Below, one piece after another: positions 43,977 to 52,725 of a stretch of DNA of 64,000 bases. The stretch comes from Arthrobacter alpinus (lineage in GTDB: Bacteria; Actinomycetota; Actinomycetes; Actinomycetales; Micrococcaceae). The stretch lies in assembly GCF_001445575.1 (NCBI RefSeq), contig NZ_CP013200.1, positions 620,001 to 684,000 on the forward strand, written 5' to 3'. The position numbers and the translations under genes were made by a program. Position 1 is the stretch's first letter, and every line of letters begins with the position of its first letter. The notes under the pieces were generated by a model. It saw nothing but the letters and a program-made list of their open reading frames with translations, was not told where the DNA came from and did not search any database.

Positions 43977-46738
43977 GCGTTGGGCACGGCCTTTCCATCG
44001 GCGCCCACGGCGCTCTTGTCGAACTGGGGGTGGATGAGCCCGACGCAGCTGTAGGGTAGACCCGGTACTTCCTCCACAGGGGTTCCGCGCTGTTCCGCCA
44101 GCAACAGGACATGGGCGACGTCGGCCATGGCCTCTGGATTGACCAGCACCTTCCATGGCACTCGCCGCAGCAGTACGCGGGTGGTTTCGCCCACCCCCGG
44201 CTTGACCAAGTTGACGTTGTTGATGCCGTACTCGGAGCTGATCCGCTCCACGGCCTGCCAGCCAATCCAGCTCGGTTCCGGTGCAGCCGCCTGGTGCTCG
44301 GCTGCCAGCGCCAGCACCTCCGGCCGGACGCGCTTGAAGTGCCTGCCAATGGCGTCCAGGAAGTCATTGGAGACATCACTGGAAGCCAATTCGGCATAGA
44401 ACTTGGCGCCATGGAATTCGTGCGGACCAATATGCTCCACGTTGTACACGGTGCGTGAGACCAGTCCTGAAACCGTGGAATTCAAGCAGGCAGACGGGAT
44501 TAAATAGTCTTCGCGGGTGCCGAACATGGACACGCAATGCCCGGGATCTGCCAGCACGGCAAGATCGTCGGGGAAGCGGACGCCGGAACTTGCGGCGAAG
44601 TCATCCAAGGCGGCCGTGAGCTCTCGGGAAATGGCGCCCTTACCCGTCCAGCCATCCACAAAAAGGATCCGCTCCGGATCAAAGTTGGCGGCCAAATACC
44701 GCAGCGCCGTTGGGTCTAGGCCAACGCCGCGCACAATGCTCATGGTGAAATGCGGCAGGTCCAGGCCGTGAATCTCCTGGGCCCAGCGCCGCATGAGGAT
44801 GCCAATGGGGGTGCCGGCGCGGGCCAGTGAAACGAGCACCGGCGCGTTGTTTCGGGCGGACAGTGCCAGCTCCGTCACGACGCCTACGGCCGTGGCAATT
44901 CGCTCGCCCGCGCGCTCAACGGCCACTTGGTACAGTTCCTGGTATTCGGGGCTGGGCGAGTACTCTACCGGCAGTGATTCGGCGTAGTTCGCGGCACCGG
45001 ACTGGATGGCCCGCTCCCGCTCCGCAGTAGGGGCTTCCAGCTGCAGATGGCTCAAGTCCTTCAGCAGCCAGGTGACCTCATCGGCTGCGTAGGATCCAAA
45101 ATCCGGGCCGGTCAGGGGTGTAGGCAAGGCGGTCAGGCTCATGGAGCATCCTCTTTTTTGGCGCGGGAGTGTGGGGCTGGTGGCCGTCTGATGTGGAGCG
45201 CTCTGGATTGGGGCGCTCTGCTGGGGAGATGCGGCTGTGGGGGAATCGACGGGCAGCAAAACCACCACGACGTCCTCGCTTGCCGCCGCCAGTGCCACTG
45301 TAAGCGGGGGTAGCGGGGGAACGGAGCTGTGCAGCAGTTCCTTGGAGTCAGTGCCCGGCTCCGGGAAAGCCACAATGGTTGAAGGCCGTTGTCCCGAACC
45401 GGTGAGGTTGTAGGCGAAGCGGGGACCGGGGCCGTCATTGGTGAGATCGTGGCTGGCAAATTTTAGGGCGCCGGCGATGGCGTAATCGGCCCGGTCGATG
45501 GGAACGATGGGCGAGCGGGTGGTGGTGGAAAAACGCACATCGTCATCTGGGCGCAGGCTGTTGAGGGCTTGCGACACAGCTAGCGGCAGGAACATGTTTT
45601 CCTCACAGCCCAGCACCACCAACGGTCCGCGGCAGCCGGTCTGGTGCAAATGTGCGGCCAGCTGCTCCGCAATGATCGCAATGGTGGCTGGCAGTGGCGC
45701 GGCGACGTTGCCAAAACGGTCGCTGCGCACAGGGGTGACGGCGTCACTAGTGAGTCTGTCAGAGAGGTCAAGGATGGACACCCGCCCAGCAGCTTCCGCT
45801 GCGGGCACTGGCTCAGGGGCGCGGTTCACCAATTCCTGGCCGCGGCGCAGCACATCCTCGGGAAGCTCAATCCAGCCCGTGCCCAACGCTGTCACTTGGA
45901 TCTGGCAGCCCAACTCCTCGGCCAGCGCATCAAAGCGCGCCCTATCCGCGGCGCTGCGTAGGTCAATCAGCGCGGCCACCACGTAAATCTCATGCGGCGT
46001 CAGGGCGTGCAGCTCGCGAATGGTGTTGATGACAGTGGAACCGGTGCTGAACTCGTCATCGACCAGAACCACCGGCCCGCTCCTCGTTAACCACTGAGGA
46101 TCCGTGGGGACCATGGCGTGCGAGGTGGCGTGTGAATGCCCCTCTTCAAACCCGGCCACCGACTCCACCGTGGGGGTGGCATGCCTCGTCGAATGGATGT
46201 AATAAGCGCCCAAAGCATTGGCCACCAACCGCCCTAAACCGGTGGCCGTTTCGGCATAGCCAATGACGACGGCGTCCGGCACCTCCGTGCGCAATGGTGC
46301 CACCGCGGCGACGAGGGAGACCAGCGCCAGCTGCCGCTGTCCGGGCTTTCCCCGCAGGGCTGCGGTGAGACGCGAAGCTGCCAAAGCTACAGCGTCGGCA
46401 CGCCGCGTGGAACCGCCAGGGTGCACAGCTGAAGGGACAGCGGAAGGGTCAGTGCTGCGCGTGGGGAGGGGCCCGGCGTCGTGCTTCAGGGCGGACAAAC
46501 GGTCCGCAACAAACGCACCCAGCAGCTCGCCTGCTGCGATGACCAAATCCGGTTCGGTGGGCACGTGTTTAGCCAAGACCCGGGAGACCAGCAGGTGGGC
46601 CCGCTTGGGGTTCCGGCGCAGGGCCAGGCCCACCAAATCTTCGATGTCCACGGCACTGGCGGGATCGCTGTGGATGGCAACGTTGAGCTGATCGGCAACA
46701 AAGCCACCGCTCCAAATGCCCGCGCCCGTCTCACTCAC
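43973..46738 (-). CDS. Fused PRTase-TRSP and StiP protein of the ter gene set
   Basis: This is a 921-residue protein. The N-terminal half has a phosphoribosyltransferase domain with the PRPP loop VVLVDDEFSTGST at about residues 223-235, then a TRSP domain to about 500. The C-terminal half, from MSLTALPTP (residue 533), is a StiP-type (PF11202-like) domain with the PRTase-like loop ILFVDGWTGKG. The two halves are usually separate adjacent genes. The junction is a Ser/Pro/Gln/Thr linker ending in RQKRGCS, encoded by a Shine-Dalgarno-like stretch before an internal ATG at 45142. The GTG start overlaps the lyase stop by 4 bases. The predicted role is synthesis of a nucleoside-like metabolite. Confidence 0.82.
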   Translation of the reverse strand: MSETGAGIWSGGFVADQLNVAIHSDPASAVDIEDLVGLALRRNPKRAHLLVSRVLAKHVPTEPDLVIAAGELLGAFVADRLSALKHDAGPLPTRSTDPSAVPSAVHPGGSTRRADAVALAASRLTAALRGKPGQRQLALVSLVAAVAPLRTEVPDAVVIGYAETATGLGRLVANALGAYYIHSTRHATPTVESVAGFEEGHSHATSHAMVPTDPQWLTRSGPVVLVDDEFSTGSTVINTIRELHALTPHEIYVVAALIDLRSAADRARFDALAEELGCQIQVTALGTGWIELPEDVLRRGQELVNRAPEPVPAAEAAGRVSILDLSDRLTSDAVTPVRSDRFGNVAAPLPATIAIIAEQLAAHLHQTGCRGPLVVLGCEENMFLPLAVSQALNSLRPDDDVRFSTTTRSPIVPIDRADYAIAGALKFASHDLTNDGPGPRFAYNLTGSGQRPSTIVAFPEPGTDSKELLHSSVPPLPPLTVALAAASEDVVVVLLPVDSPTAASPQQSAPIQSAPHQTATSPTLPRQKRGCSMSLTALPTPLTGPDFGSYAADEVTWLLKDLSHLQLEAPTAERERAIQSGAANYAESLPVEYSPSPEYQELYQVAVERAGERIATAVGVVTELALSARNNAPVLVSLARAGTPIGILMRRWAQEIHGLDLPHFTMSIVRGVGLDPTALRYLAANFDPERILFVDGWTGKGAISRELTAALDDFAASSGVRFPDDLAVLADPGHCVSMFGTREDYLIPSACLNSTVSGLVSRTVYNVEHIGPHEFHGAKFYAELASSDVSNDFLDAIGRHFKRVRPEVLALAAEHQAAAPEPSWIGWQAVERISSEYGINNVNLVKPGVGETTRVLLRRVPWKVLVNPEAMADVAHVLLLAEQRGTPVEEVPGLPYSCVGLIHPQFDKSAVGADGKAVPNA
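45140..45159 (-). promoter_or_regulatory. Internal Shine-Dalgarno and ATG inside the fused gene
   Basis: Read on the minus strand, a run of six A (45159-45154) leads into AGAGGA and, 6 bases later, the ATG at 45142-45140. The layout is that of a normal ribosome binding site and start for a separate StiP gene of 389 residues. The frame upstream is open through it, so the sequence as given encodes a fusion as well. Confidence 0.6.
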
Positions 46739-47919
46739 GCCATGCTCGCTTCTAGTAGCTCCACGAAACTGATGTTGGCGGCGGCCACACCAAAGGCGTC
46801 GGCGCGCAGAAGGGTGCGTTGTGCCCAGGCCTGGTGCGGTTTCATCTCGTTCATTTTGTTGCCGTAGGGAGATGCCGCTGCACCGCCCTTGGTGTTACCG
46901 GCAATGGCCAGGGCATCCAGATACTCTTCATGGCTGACAACGCTCATGGCATGGACCAGGGCCACGTGGGTGGGGTGGATAACGGTCTTGCCGAGCAGAC
47001 CGTTCGCCAGATCAAGCTCGATTTCCCGGATGAGGGTGTCCAGATTTGCCGTCATGATGCGTTGCCGCAGCTCAATTTCATGCGGACCCACAAAGGGGGT
47101 GACGCGCAGTTGCGGGCGCAAGACTCGTTCTGTGTTGGCGTAATGCTCCCAGACGGGGCCGGAGATGACGAAACCGCCGTCGGGCCGGCCCAGCACGTTC
47201 ACAATGTCGCCAATGACGCTGGCCACCACGTTGACGTCATAGATGGTCAGATCGCGTGAGCGGCGCAAGCCGAAGGCGCTGGACATGTCCGTGGCACCAA
47301 TTCGGACCGAGAGAATGTCCTCGCGGTTGGCTGCGAGCAGCGTGTAAATGTTGGTCAGCGCGGCGGCCCGAGTCTCGACGTGGATTACGGCCGGCGACTC
47401 CAAGATGGGCATGATGCGCAGCCTGCGTGTGTGAGTTGATTGGCTGCCGTCCAGGCCAAGCTCCGTCTGAATGGTGTGCAGCGCTTCAAGGAAAGCCGCA
47501 GCCACACCGGATTCGTTGTCAAACTTAGGGATCACAAAGCCGGTCAGCACCCCTGTTGCAGCGCCTGCACGGCGCGCCACCCAGAGCATTTGTTCCGGCG
47601 TTCTAACCCGAACGAACAGCAGCGGCAAGTCGTCGTCGCGTTCGGCAAGCACCGTCAGGGTGGCAACCACGTTTTCCTCGGCGCCGACCACATCCGCATC
47701 GGGGATGGAATCTTCCAAACACAGCACCATGGACACGCAACCCAGATCGCGCTGGCGCAAAACGTCCTTGACTAGATCTGGCCGGTTAGCGGGCGTGTAC
47801 AAGGTTCCGCCGAGGGCAACGGCCTGCAAGGCAGGAGAGCTTTCGGGCGTCAATTCCACAGGAAGGCGGTGAAAAAGTGTAGATACTTGGGACGTGGTCA
47901 AGGAGCGGAAATGTCGCAT
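46735..47919 (-). CDS. HpcH/HpaI-like C-C bond lyase of the ter gene set
   Basis: This is a citrate-lyase-like TIM-barrel protein of 394 residues. Visible landmarks are MVLCLEDSIPDAD near the N-terminus, RIMPILESPAV, RIGATDMSSAFGLRR and LGKTVIHPTHVALV. These fit the C-C bond lyase family (PF15617-like) that accompanies PRTase/TRSP/StiP genes in Ter systems. I start at the ATG giving MRHFRSLTTS, which has GAAAGGG just upstream; the longer frame reaches into the frameshifted gene region. Its stop overlaps the start of the PRTase gene (GTGA), so the last three genes are translationally coupled. Confidence 0.85.
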   Translation of the reverse strand: MRHFRSLTTSQVSTLFHRLPVELTPESSPALQAVALGGTLYTPANRPDLVKDVLRQRDLGCVSMVLCLEDSIPDADVVGAEENVVATLTVLAERDDDLPLLFVRVRTPEQMLWVARRAGAATGVLTGFVIPKFDNESGVAAAFLEALHTIQTELGLDGSQSTHTRRLRIMPILESPAVIHVETRAAALTNIYTLLAANREDILSVRIGATDMSSAFGLRRSRDLTIYDVNVVASVIGDIVNVLGRPDGGFVISGPVWEHYANTERVLRPQLRVTPFVGPHEIELRQRIMTANLDTLIREIELDLANGLLGKTVIHPTHVALVHAMSVVSHEEYLDALAIAGNTKGGAAASPYGNKMNEMKPHQAWAQRTLLRADAFGVAAANISFVELLEASMA

Positions 47920-47972
47920 TGGCCCTTTCAAGGTGCTACTGACGAAAAAGTATGGCCCTTTAGGTATGTATC

Positions 47973-48907
47973 CTAGCGGCCGTAGGAAGAGGTGGGTGCG
48001 CTGTGCGTCATGGAAAAGTCGAACTCCTGCCAAATCTGCAGATCAGACCAGTCGTGTGGCACCGGCTCGGCCCGCATTTCCAGCACATTGCCGATCCTGT
48101 GCAGCAACAGCACCATCTGGGTGCCGTCGGCGGCCGGCGGCAGTGCCACGGATTCGCCGGAGAACAGCCGCACACCCATAGCCGAGCTGCTGCGGTTGAT
48201 GAAAACGGCGCGACGCAGTTCGCGCACATGTCGCAGCGAAACCAAGGCATCGCGGCCGTGGTAACCACCAACTCGCGGTTCCCTTTCGTCATGACGGGGG
48301 TCCCTGCCTTGTGGCCATCAACGGTTTGCCCGCCGGTGACTCGGCGCACATCCTCCCATGCCACAGCCGTGCTGCCGCCCACAACCAAGGTGCCCACCGA
48401 GGACTCCAACGGTGACAATCTGAGCACACGGTCCACAAGGTTCAGCTCGTAAATGTCACGGATTCCAGGAGCTGGGAACAGCAACCGGACCTCGTGGTCC
48501 TCATGTTTGGCTTTTTCCCGCTGGGCCGCCAGTTTCTTGGCCCGAGGACTCGTGGACGACGCCGGAGCCGCACCTCCCAGCGTCAGCCCGGAGGGCCGCT
48601 GCGTTCGCGTACTCGGGCTTGCAGCACTGGATACCGGTTGCGCGGCTGACGTCGGCTGGCGCAGAGACAACGACGGGCCGGCTGGTTGGCTGGCGGGTGC
48701 TGAGGCTGGCGGGCGCAGCGATAACGACGGGCTGGCTGACGCTGGCTGTCGCAGAGATAGCGACGGGCCAGCGGATGCTGCCGCCTGACTCGTGGCGGGA
48801 GCTTGCGCCGAGGCCTGAACGGAAGAGGCGGTGGGCTGGGCCGTACCCGGTTTGATCCGGCGACGTAGAAACGGCAAGTCGGTGCGGGGAGTTGAAGGAT
48901 TATTCAC
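47973..48907 (-). pseudogene. Frameshifted ter-set gene with PSLSLRQP repeats
   Basis: The GTG start at 48907 opens a frame with a low-complexity N-terminus containing repeated PSLSLRQP-type units, then a globular part (VRLLFPAPGIRDIYELNLV...). After about residue 215 the frame turns into Cys/Trp-rich nonsense up to a stop at 48008. A different frame from about 48270 to 47973 reads GRDALVSLRHVREL and continues with normal-looking FINRSSSAMGVRLF and WSDLQIWQEFDF. Joining them requires one extra base between 48245 and 48300. No slippery heptamer is in frame there. So this is a deletion mutant or a sequencing error, and the complete product would be about 310 residues. Its position between terD and the lyase gene suggests it belongs to the ter set. 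Confidence 0.7.
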
Positions 48908-48916
48908 GAGGTGGCC

Positions 48917-49468
48917 CTACAGGCTGATTCCGTAGTCCTTGGCCACGCCGGCCAGGCCGGTGTTATAGCCCTGACCCAGTGCGCGGAACTTCCAGTCGTC
49001 GCGGTGCCGGTACAACTCACCGAAAATCATGGCCGTTACCGAATCCAGCTGGGTGACTGCCAGGTCAAAGCGGACCAGTTCCCGGTTCTCGGCCGTGGCT
49101 ACCCGGATGTGGGCGTTGCGGACGGCACCGAAGGTACCCTGGCCACGAAATTCGGGGTCAACATAGGCCAGAAAGATGATCTTGGAAATGTCCGCAGGGA
49201 TCCTGCTGAGATCGACATCAATCTGTTCCTGATCGGCGGAGCCCACAAATGTCACCGAGGTATCGGCGCTGACAAGCTGGTTGAAAAACACCAGGTGGTC
49301 GTTGGAGACTGCCTTGCCATCGGAATCGCACATGATGGCGAAGGGGACCAGCTCGGCCTGGGGGCCATGGCTGGGAATGGTGTCCCATCCCATGGCCACA
49401 AGGACCTGGTCCAGACCCGGATTTTCAGCCGTCAGGGCCGCATTGGCCCCTGCCACTAATGTTGCCAA
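48917..49468 (-). CDS. Divergent TerD family protein
   Basis: This 183-residue TerD-fold protein uses a TTG start; GGAGGG lies 6 bases before it. The C-terminus is clearly TerD (MIFGELYRHRDDWKFRALGQGY). The middle is unlike the three other copies: the acidic GDNRTG/GDDE Ca2+-binding stretch is replaced by VTFVGSADQEQIDVDL. That implies weaker or different metal binding. It overlaps the preceding helical-protein gene by 13 bases and is followed at 9 bases by the frameshifted gene. Confidence 0.85.
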   Translation of the reverse strand: MATLVAGANAALTAENPGLDQVLVAMGWDTIPSHGPQAELVPFAIMCDSDGKAVSNDHLVFFNQLVSADTSVTFVGSADQEQIDVDLSRIPADISKIIFLAYVDPEFRGQGTFGAVRNAHIRVATAENRELVRFDLAVTQLDSVTAMIFGELYRHRDDWKFRALGQGYNTGLAGVAKDYGISL

Positions 49469-50013
49469 GATTGGCCCTCCAGACGCAATGGGTCCCTCTC
49501 TGATGCTGGTTGTTGAAGTTGCAGGGCAGCGTCCTGAGCGGAGAACTTATCCGCCAAAAAGCGCCCGTGCGTGGACAGTTCTTCCACAGCGCCAATACGG
49601 ATCTGGTTCAGCAAATCGGCCAAGGTCTCCTGCAGTGTGGCCAGTTGTTCGGCGAACATGAAGGTTGCCGAGGATTCCTCGTCATGGTGTGCCGGAGGTA
49701 GCGACAGATACGCCTGCAGCGGTGTGGGAACGTAACTGCAGATCATGGCGTTGAGCAGCACTCGCTGCTCCGTGGAGCATCCCCTGATGCCAATGTCAGT
49801 CACGGCTTCGCGCATGAGATCACCCAAATGGCGTAGCTGTGAAGTGAGCAAAGGGGGCAGCCTGCTGCCCGAACGGCGCACTGCGGCGCGCAAGCTATCC
49901 ACGGAGGCGCCCATTTGGGCGATCTCCGCGGCTACCGGGTCAACTGCCGGCTGGGCAGGTACTTGGGGCGTGTGGCCTCCGCCAAACCTGCCCCCCACAA
50001 AACGGCCAATCAT
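49456..50013 (-). CDS. Helical protein of the ter gene set, unknown function
   Basis: This is a 185-residue cytosolic protein. A Gly/Pro-rich start (MIGRFVGGRFGGG) is followed by several amphipathic helices, including LPPLLTSQLRHLGDLMREAV and ATLQETLADLLNQIRIGAVEE. There are no recognisable motifs. It lies directly after TelA with an AAGGG site before the ATG, which is the position held by XpaC-like proteins in some TelA loci. The loose resemblance to XpaC C-termini is not enough for a name. A partner role to TelA is inferred from context. Confidence 0.72.
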   Translation of the reverse strand: MIGRFVGGRFGGGHTPQVPAQPAVDPVAAEIAQMGASVDSLRAAVRRSGSRLPPLLTSQLRHLGDLMREAVTDIGIRGCSTEQRVLLNAMICSYVPTPLQAYLSLPPAHHDEESSATFMFAEQLATLQETLADLLNQIRIGAVEELSTHGRFLADKFSAQDAALQLQQPASERDPLRLEGQSWQH

Positions 50014-50048
50014 CGCTTTACCCTTGCTTCGTCGTCGTACGTTTTAGC

Positions 50049-51242
50049 CTACTCGCGTTCCGACTGGCGTGAACGCTCCAGGTACGGCTTAGCCTTAGCC
50101 AGCCCGTCCTCGAGCGCATGCACGGTGCCTTCCATGTTCTTGGCGGCTGATGCGCGGAACGTGTCAATGGCGTCCATGGTTTCAAAGACGTTATCGAAGG
50201 CCTTCTGCAAGGTCTCCACGCTGACGCCGGAACTGGCCGCCTGCTGGTGAATGCGCACGGTCTGATCCTTGAGCATCTCACTGGTCTTGAGAATCATGTT
50301 GTTCGTGGTGGTATTGATGGCATCGATCTGGTCCAGCACCATCTTCTGGTTGGCCAGCGCCTGGGCCACAATCACGGCCGTGCGCAGCGCCGAAATGGTG
50401 GTGGTGCGGGCCCGGTCAACACCCTTGATCAGTTCAAGGTTGTTCTTGCGGACCAGGTCCATGGCCAGGTAGCCCTGCACCGAAACAGCCAGCTGCGTCA
50501 AGATGTCTTGGTGGCGCTGGCGGATCGGGAACAGCACGTCAGCTTCCAGCTTCTGCGCCTGCTCGATCTGACCTGAGGCGCGGGTAGCGTCGATCTTCTC
50601 AACGCACGCCGCGTCCAGGGCCTTGGCAAAGACGGCGTACTCGCTCAGGCTCTGCATGGTTTCCCACATCTTGACCTTTTCGCCGGCCAGGCTGGCGTTG
50701 TCCTTGAGGAGTTCATCCTGACCGGCCATCAGTGACTTGATGATGGCATCGAGCTGGGTCTGGGCTGATTCATACTTCTGGAAGTACTTGGCCATCTTGT
50801 TGCCGCCGGGGATGAAGCCCAAGATCTTGCGGCCGACACCTAGATCGGCGTTGTTGGGCGTCAAGGATTCGACGGTGCTGCGCAGATCGTTCAACGTCCC
50901 GGCAACCTGGGCCTGCGGGCCGTTGCCGCTCTTCTTGGAACCGGCAACCGAGGTGGAAGAACGCTCCAACATGCGGCTGGAAGCATCGGAGGAGTTTGAC
51001 ATTTCATCGCCGCCCAGCTTTGAAATGCCATCCACCTTGGATGTGAATTCGGGGCTGCGAGCATCCACCGTGGCGATTTCTGCAATGAACTCTGCGGCCT
51101 GACGGCTGATCTCTACTTGGCGTTCCGCGGGAACGGGAACCATGCCGGGGGCTTCTTCCGCCACAACAATTTCCGGGGCGTCGGGGGCCTTCAGGACGAG
51201 GGCAGTTTCGGCTGCTGTGGGCGGGGTCAAAGGTGAAGTCAT
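50049..51242 (-). CDS. telA: Toxic anion resistance protein TelA
   Basis: This is a cytosolic, mostly helical protein of 397 residues of the TelA/KlaA family, linked to tellurite and colicin resistance. Landmarks are LGVGRKILGFIPGGNKMAKYFQKYES, which is the TelA core, and the C-terminal VDRARTTTISALRTAVIVAQALANQK. The ATG giving MTSPLTPPT is used; the longer frame reaches into the REP-like element. A coiled-coil-like region runs over residues 100-330. It sits between the TerD block and the helical-protein gene, all on one strand. Confidence 0.92.
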   Translation of the reverse strand: MTSPLTPPTAAETALVLKAPDAPEIVVAEEAPGMVPVPAERQVEISRQAAEFIAEIATVDARSPEFTSKVDGISKLGGDEMSNSSDASSRMLERSSTSVAGSKKSGNGPQAQVAGTLNDLRSTVESLTPNNADLGVGRKILGFIPGGNKMAKYFQKYESAQTQLDAIIKSLMAGQDELLKDNASLAGEKVKMWETMQSLSEYAVFAKALDAACVEKIDATRASGQIEQAQKLEADVLFPIRQRHQDILTQLAVSVQGYLAMDLVRKNNLELIKGVDRARTTTISALRTAVIVAQALANQKMVLDQIDAINTTTNNMILKTSEMLKDQTVRIHQQAASSGVSVETLQKAFDNVFETMDAIDTFRASAAKNMEGTVHALEDGLAKAKPYLERSRQSERE

Positions 51243-51328
51243 GGTGAGATCCAATTTTCCAAGTTGTTGGAGGTTGCTGAAGTGCAGAAGTGTGGCTGAA
51301 GAGGGCCCACGCGGCAATACCGGCTCGT

Positions 51329-51396
51329 TGGGCCCACGCTCGCCAGGTACCTGACAAATCGCGTCAGCGATTTATCAGGCCGGCGAGTGGGGACTA
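51329..51396 (-). repeat. REP-like hairpin, full copy (C)
   Basis: Read on the minus strand, this begins with the TAG stop of the terD gene. The inner hairpin is AAATCGC-TGAC-GCGATTT with CCTGA and TCAGG beyond it, where copy B has CCCG and CGGG; the outer GGCGAG/CTCGCC pair is unchanged. It lies between terD and telA. A further GGGCCCACG lies at 51303. Confidence 0.85.
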
Positions 51397-51975
51397 GCCC
51401 AGCGGCACGCCGAAGTCGGTGGCGATGCCGGCCAGGCCGCTGGCGTAGCCCTGACCTACGGCCTTGAACTTCCATTCGCTGCCGTTGCGGTAGATCTCCG
51501 AGAACAGCATGGACGTCTCGGGGGCGGCATCTTCGCTCAGGTCAAAGCGGACAATTTCCTGCTCGTTACCTTGGTTGACTACGCGGCAGTAGGCGCCGCG
51601 AACCTGACCGAAGTTCTGGCCTCGGGCTTCAGCCTGGTCGATGGAGACCACAATGACAATGCGCTCAACATCGGCGGCAACCTTGGTCAGGTCGATGAGG
51701 ATCTGCTCGTCATCTCCTCCACCGTCTCCGGTGCGGTTGTCACCGAGGTGCGTCACTGAGCCGTCTTTGGCAGCAGGCTGGTTGTAGAAAATGAAGTCAT
51801 CGCCGGAACGGACCTTCCCGGATGCTGCGACCAAAAGCGCCGACGCATCTAGGTCAAAGGCCTCACCCGTGGTGGTGCGGGGATCCCAACCCAACCCAAT
51901 GAGTGCCTGCTGCAGGCCCGGGTCGGTCTTGGTCAAAGAAAGGTTGTTGCCCTTGGCAAGCGAAAGTCCAGCCAT
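51394..51975 (-). CDS. terD: TerD family protein
   Basis: This 193-residue TerD protein has the complete double acidic motif. FDLDASALL and DDFIFYNQ precede GDNRTGDGGGDDEQILIDL, the region that binds Ca2+ in TerD proteins. It is about three quarters identical, by eye, to the next gene upstream, so the two are recent duplicates. AAGGAC lies 8 bases before the ATG. Its stop codon opens the REP-like copy C. Ter proteins protect against tellurite, phage and colicin in other bacteria; the actual stress here is unknown. Confidence 0.93.
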   Translation of the reverse strand: MAGLSLAKGNNLSLTKTDPGLQQALIGLGWDPRTTTGEAFDLDASALLVAASGKVRSGDDFIFYNQPAAKDGSVTHLGDNRTGDGGGDDEQILIDLTKVAADVERIVIVVSIDQAEARGQNFGQVRGAYCRVVNQGNEQEIVRFDLSEDAAPETSMLFSEIYRNGSEWKFKAVGQGYASGLAGIATDFGVPLG

Positions 51976-52074
51976 GAAATCGCGTCCTTACGTTGTGAAT
52001 TATCGGCAGGTTGCCGGATGCTATCAAAGCGATGGGGTGTGGTGCGCGAAAAATGTCCACGCACCACGGTGGAA

Positions 52075-52656
52075 CTAGTCCAGAACAATGCCGTAGTCAG
52101 TGGCGATGCCGTGCAAGCCACTGGCGTAGCCCTGGCCGACGGCGCGGAACTTCCACTCTGCGCCGTTGCGGTAAATCTCAGCAAAAACCATGGTGGTTTC
52201 CGATGCGGCGTCCTCGGAGAGGTCGTACCGAACAATTTCGTGATCGTTTTCTTGGTTGATGACGCGGCAGTAGGCATCGCGAACCTGACCAAAGTTCTGG
52301 CTGCGGGCTTCTGCCTGGTCAATCGAGACAACAATGACAACGCGCTCAATGTCGGCCGAGACGGTGCTGAGGTTGATGAGGATTTGCTCATCGTCGCCGT
52401 CGCCTTCGCCCGTGCGGTTATCGCCCTGGTGAACAACCGATCCGTCCTTGGACTCGAGCTGGTTGTAGAAGATGAAGTCATCGTTATTGCGCACCTTGCC
52501 GCTGGCAGTGACCAGCAGTGCTGATGCGTCCAAGTCGAACTGGTGACCGCTGGTGGTGCGGGGGTCCCAGCCCAGACCAACCATGGCCATTTGCAGCCCG
52601 GGATCTGCCTTGGTTAGGGAAAGGTTGCTTCCCTTGGAAAGTGTCAAAGATGCCAT
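52075..52656 (-). CDS. terD: TerD family protein
   Basis: This is a second canonical 193-residue TerD with GDNRTGEGDGDDEQILINL and DDFIFYNQ. The adjacent copies share their whole length, including SIDQAEARSQNFGQVRDAYC. An AAGGGAG site precedes the ATG. In other bacteria TerD and TerE paralogs bind Ca2+ with different affinity and act together. The gap to the following copy is 99 bases. Confidence 0.93.
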   Translation of the reverse strand: MASLTLSKGSNLSLTKADPGLQMAMVGLGWDPRTTSGHQFDLDASALLVTASGKVRNNDDFIFYNQLESKDGSVVHQGDNRTGEGDGDDEQILINLSTVSADIERVVIVVSIDQAEARSQNFGQVRDAYCRVINQENDHEIVRYDLSEDAASETTMVFAEIYRNGAEWKFRAVGQGYASGLHGIATDYGIVLD

Positions 52657-52725
52657 GAGAACTGAACTCCCTTAATAACTAAAGTGTCACTTACAAACTA
52701 AAACGAAATAGCCTTTGGCGAAACC

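Noticed and set aside
48245..48300. Programmed -1 frameshift in the ter-set gene
   Set aside because: No slippery X XXY YYZ heptamer lies in the correct frame; a deletion or sequencing error is simpler.
51394..52656. The two similar terD genes as an assembly duplication
   Set aside because: They differ by about a quarter of residues across the whole length, and the regions between and after them differ, so they are true paralogs.
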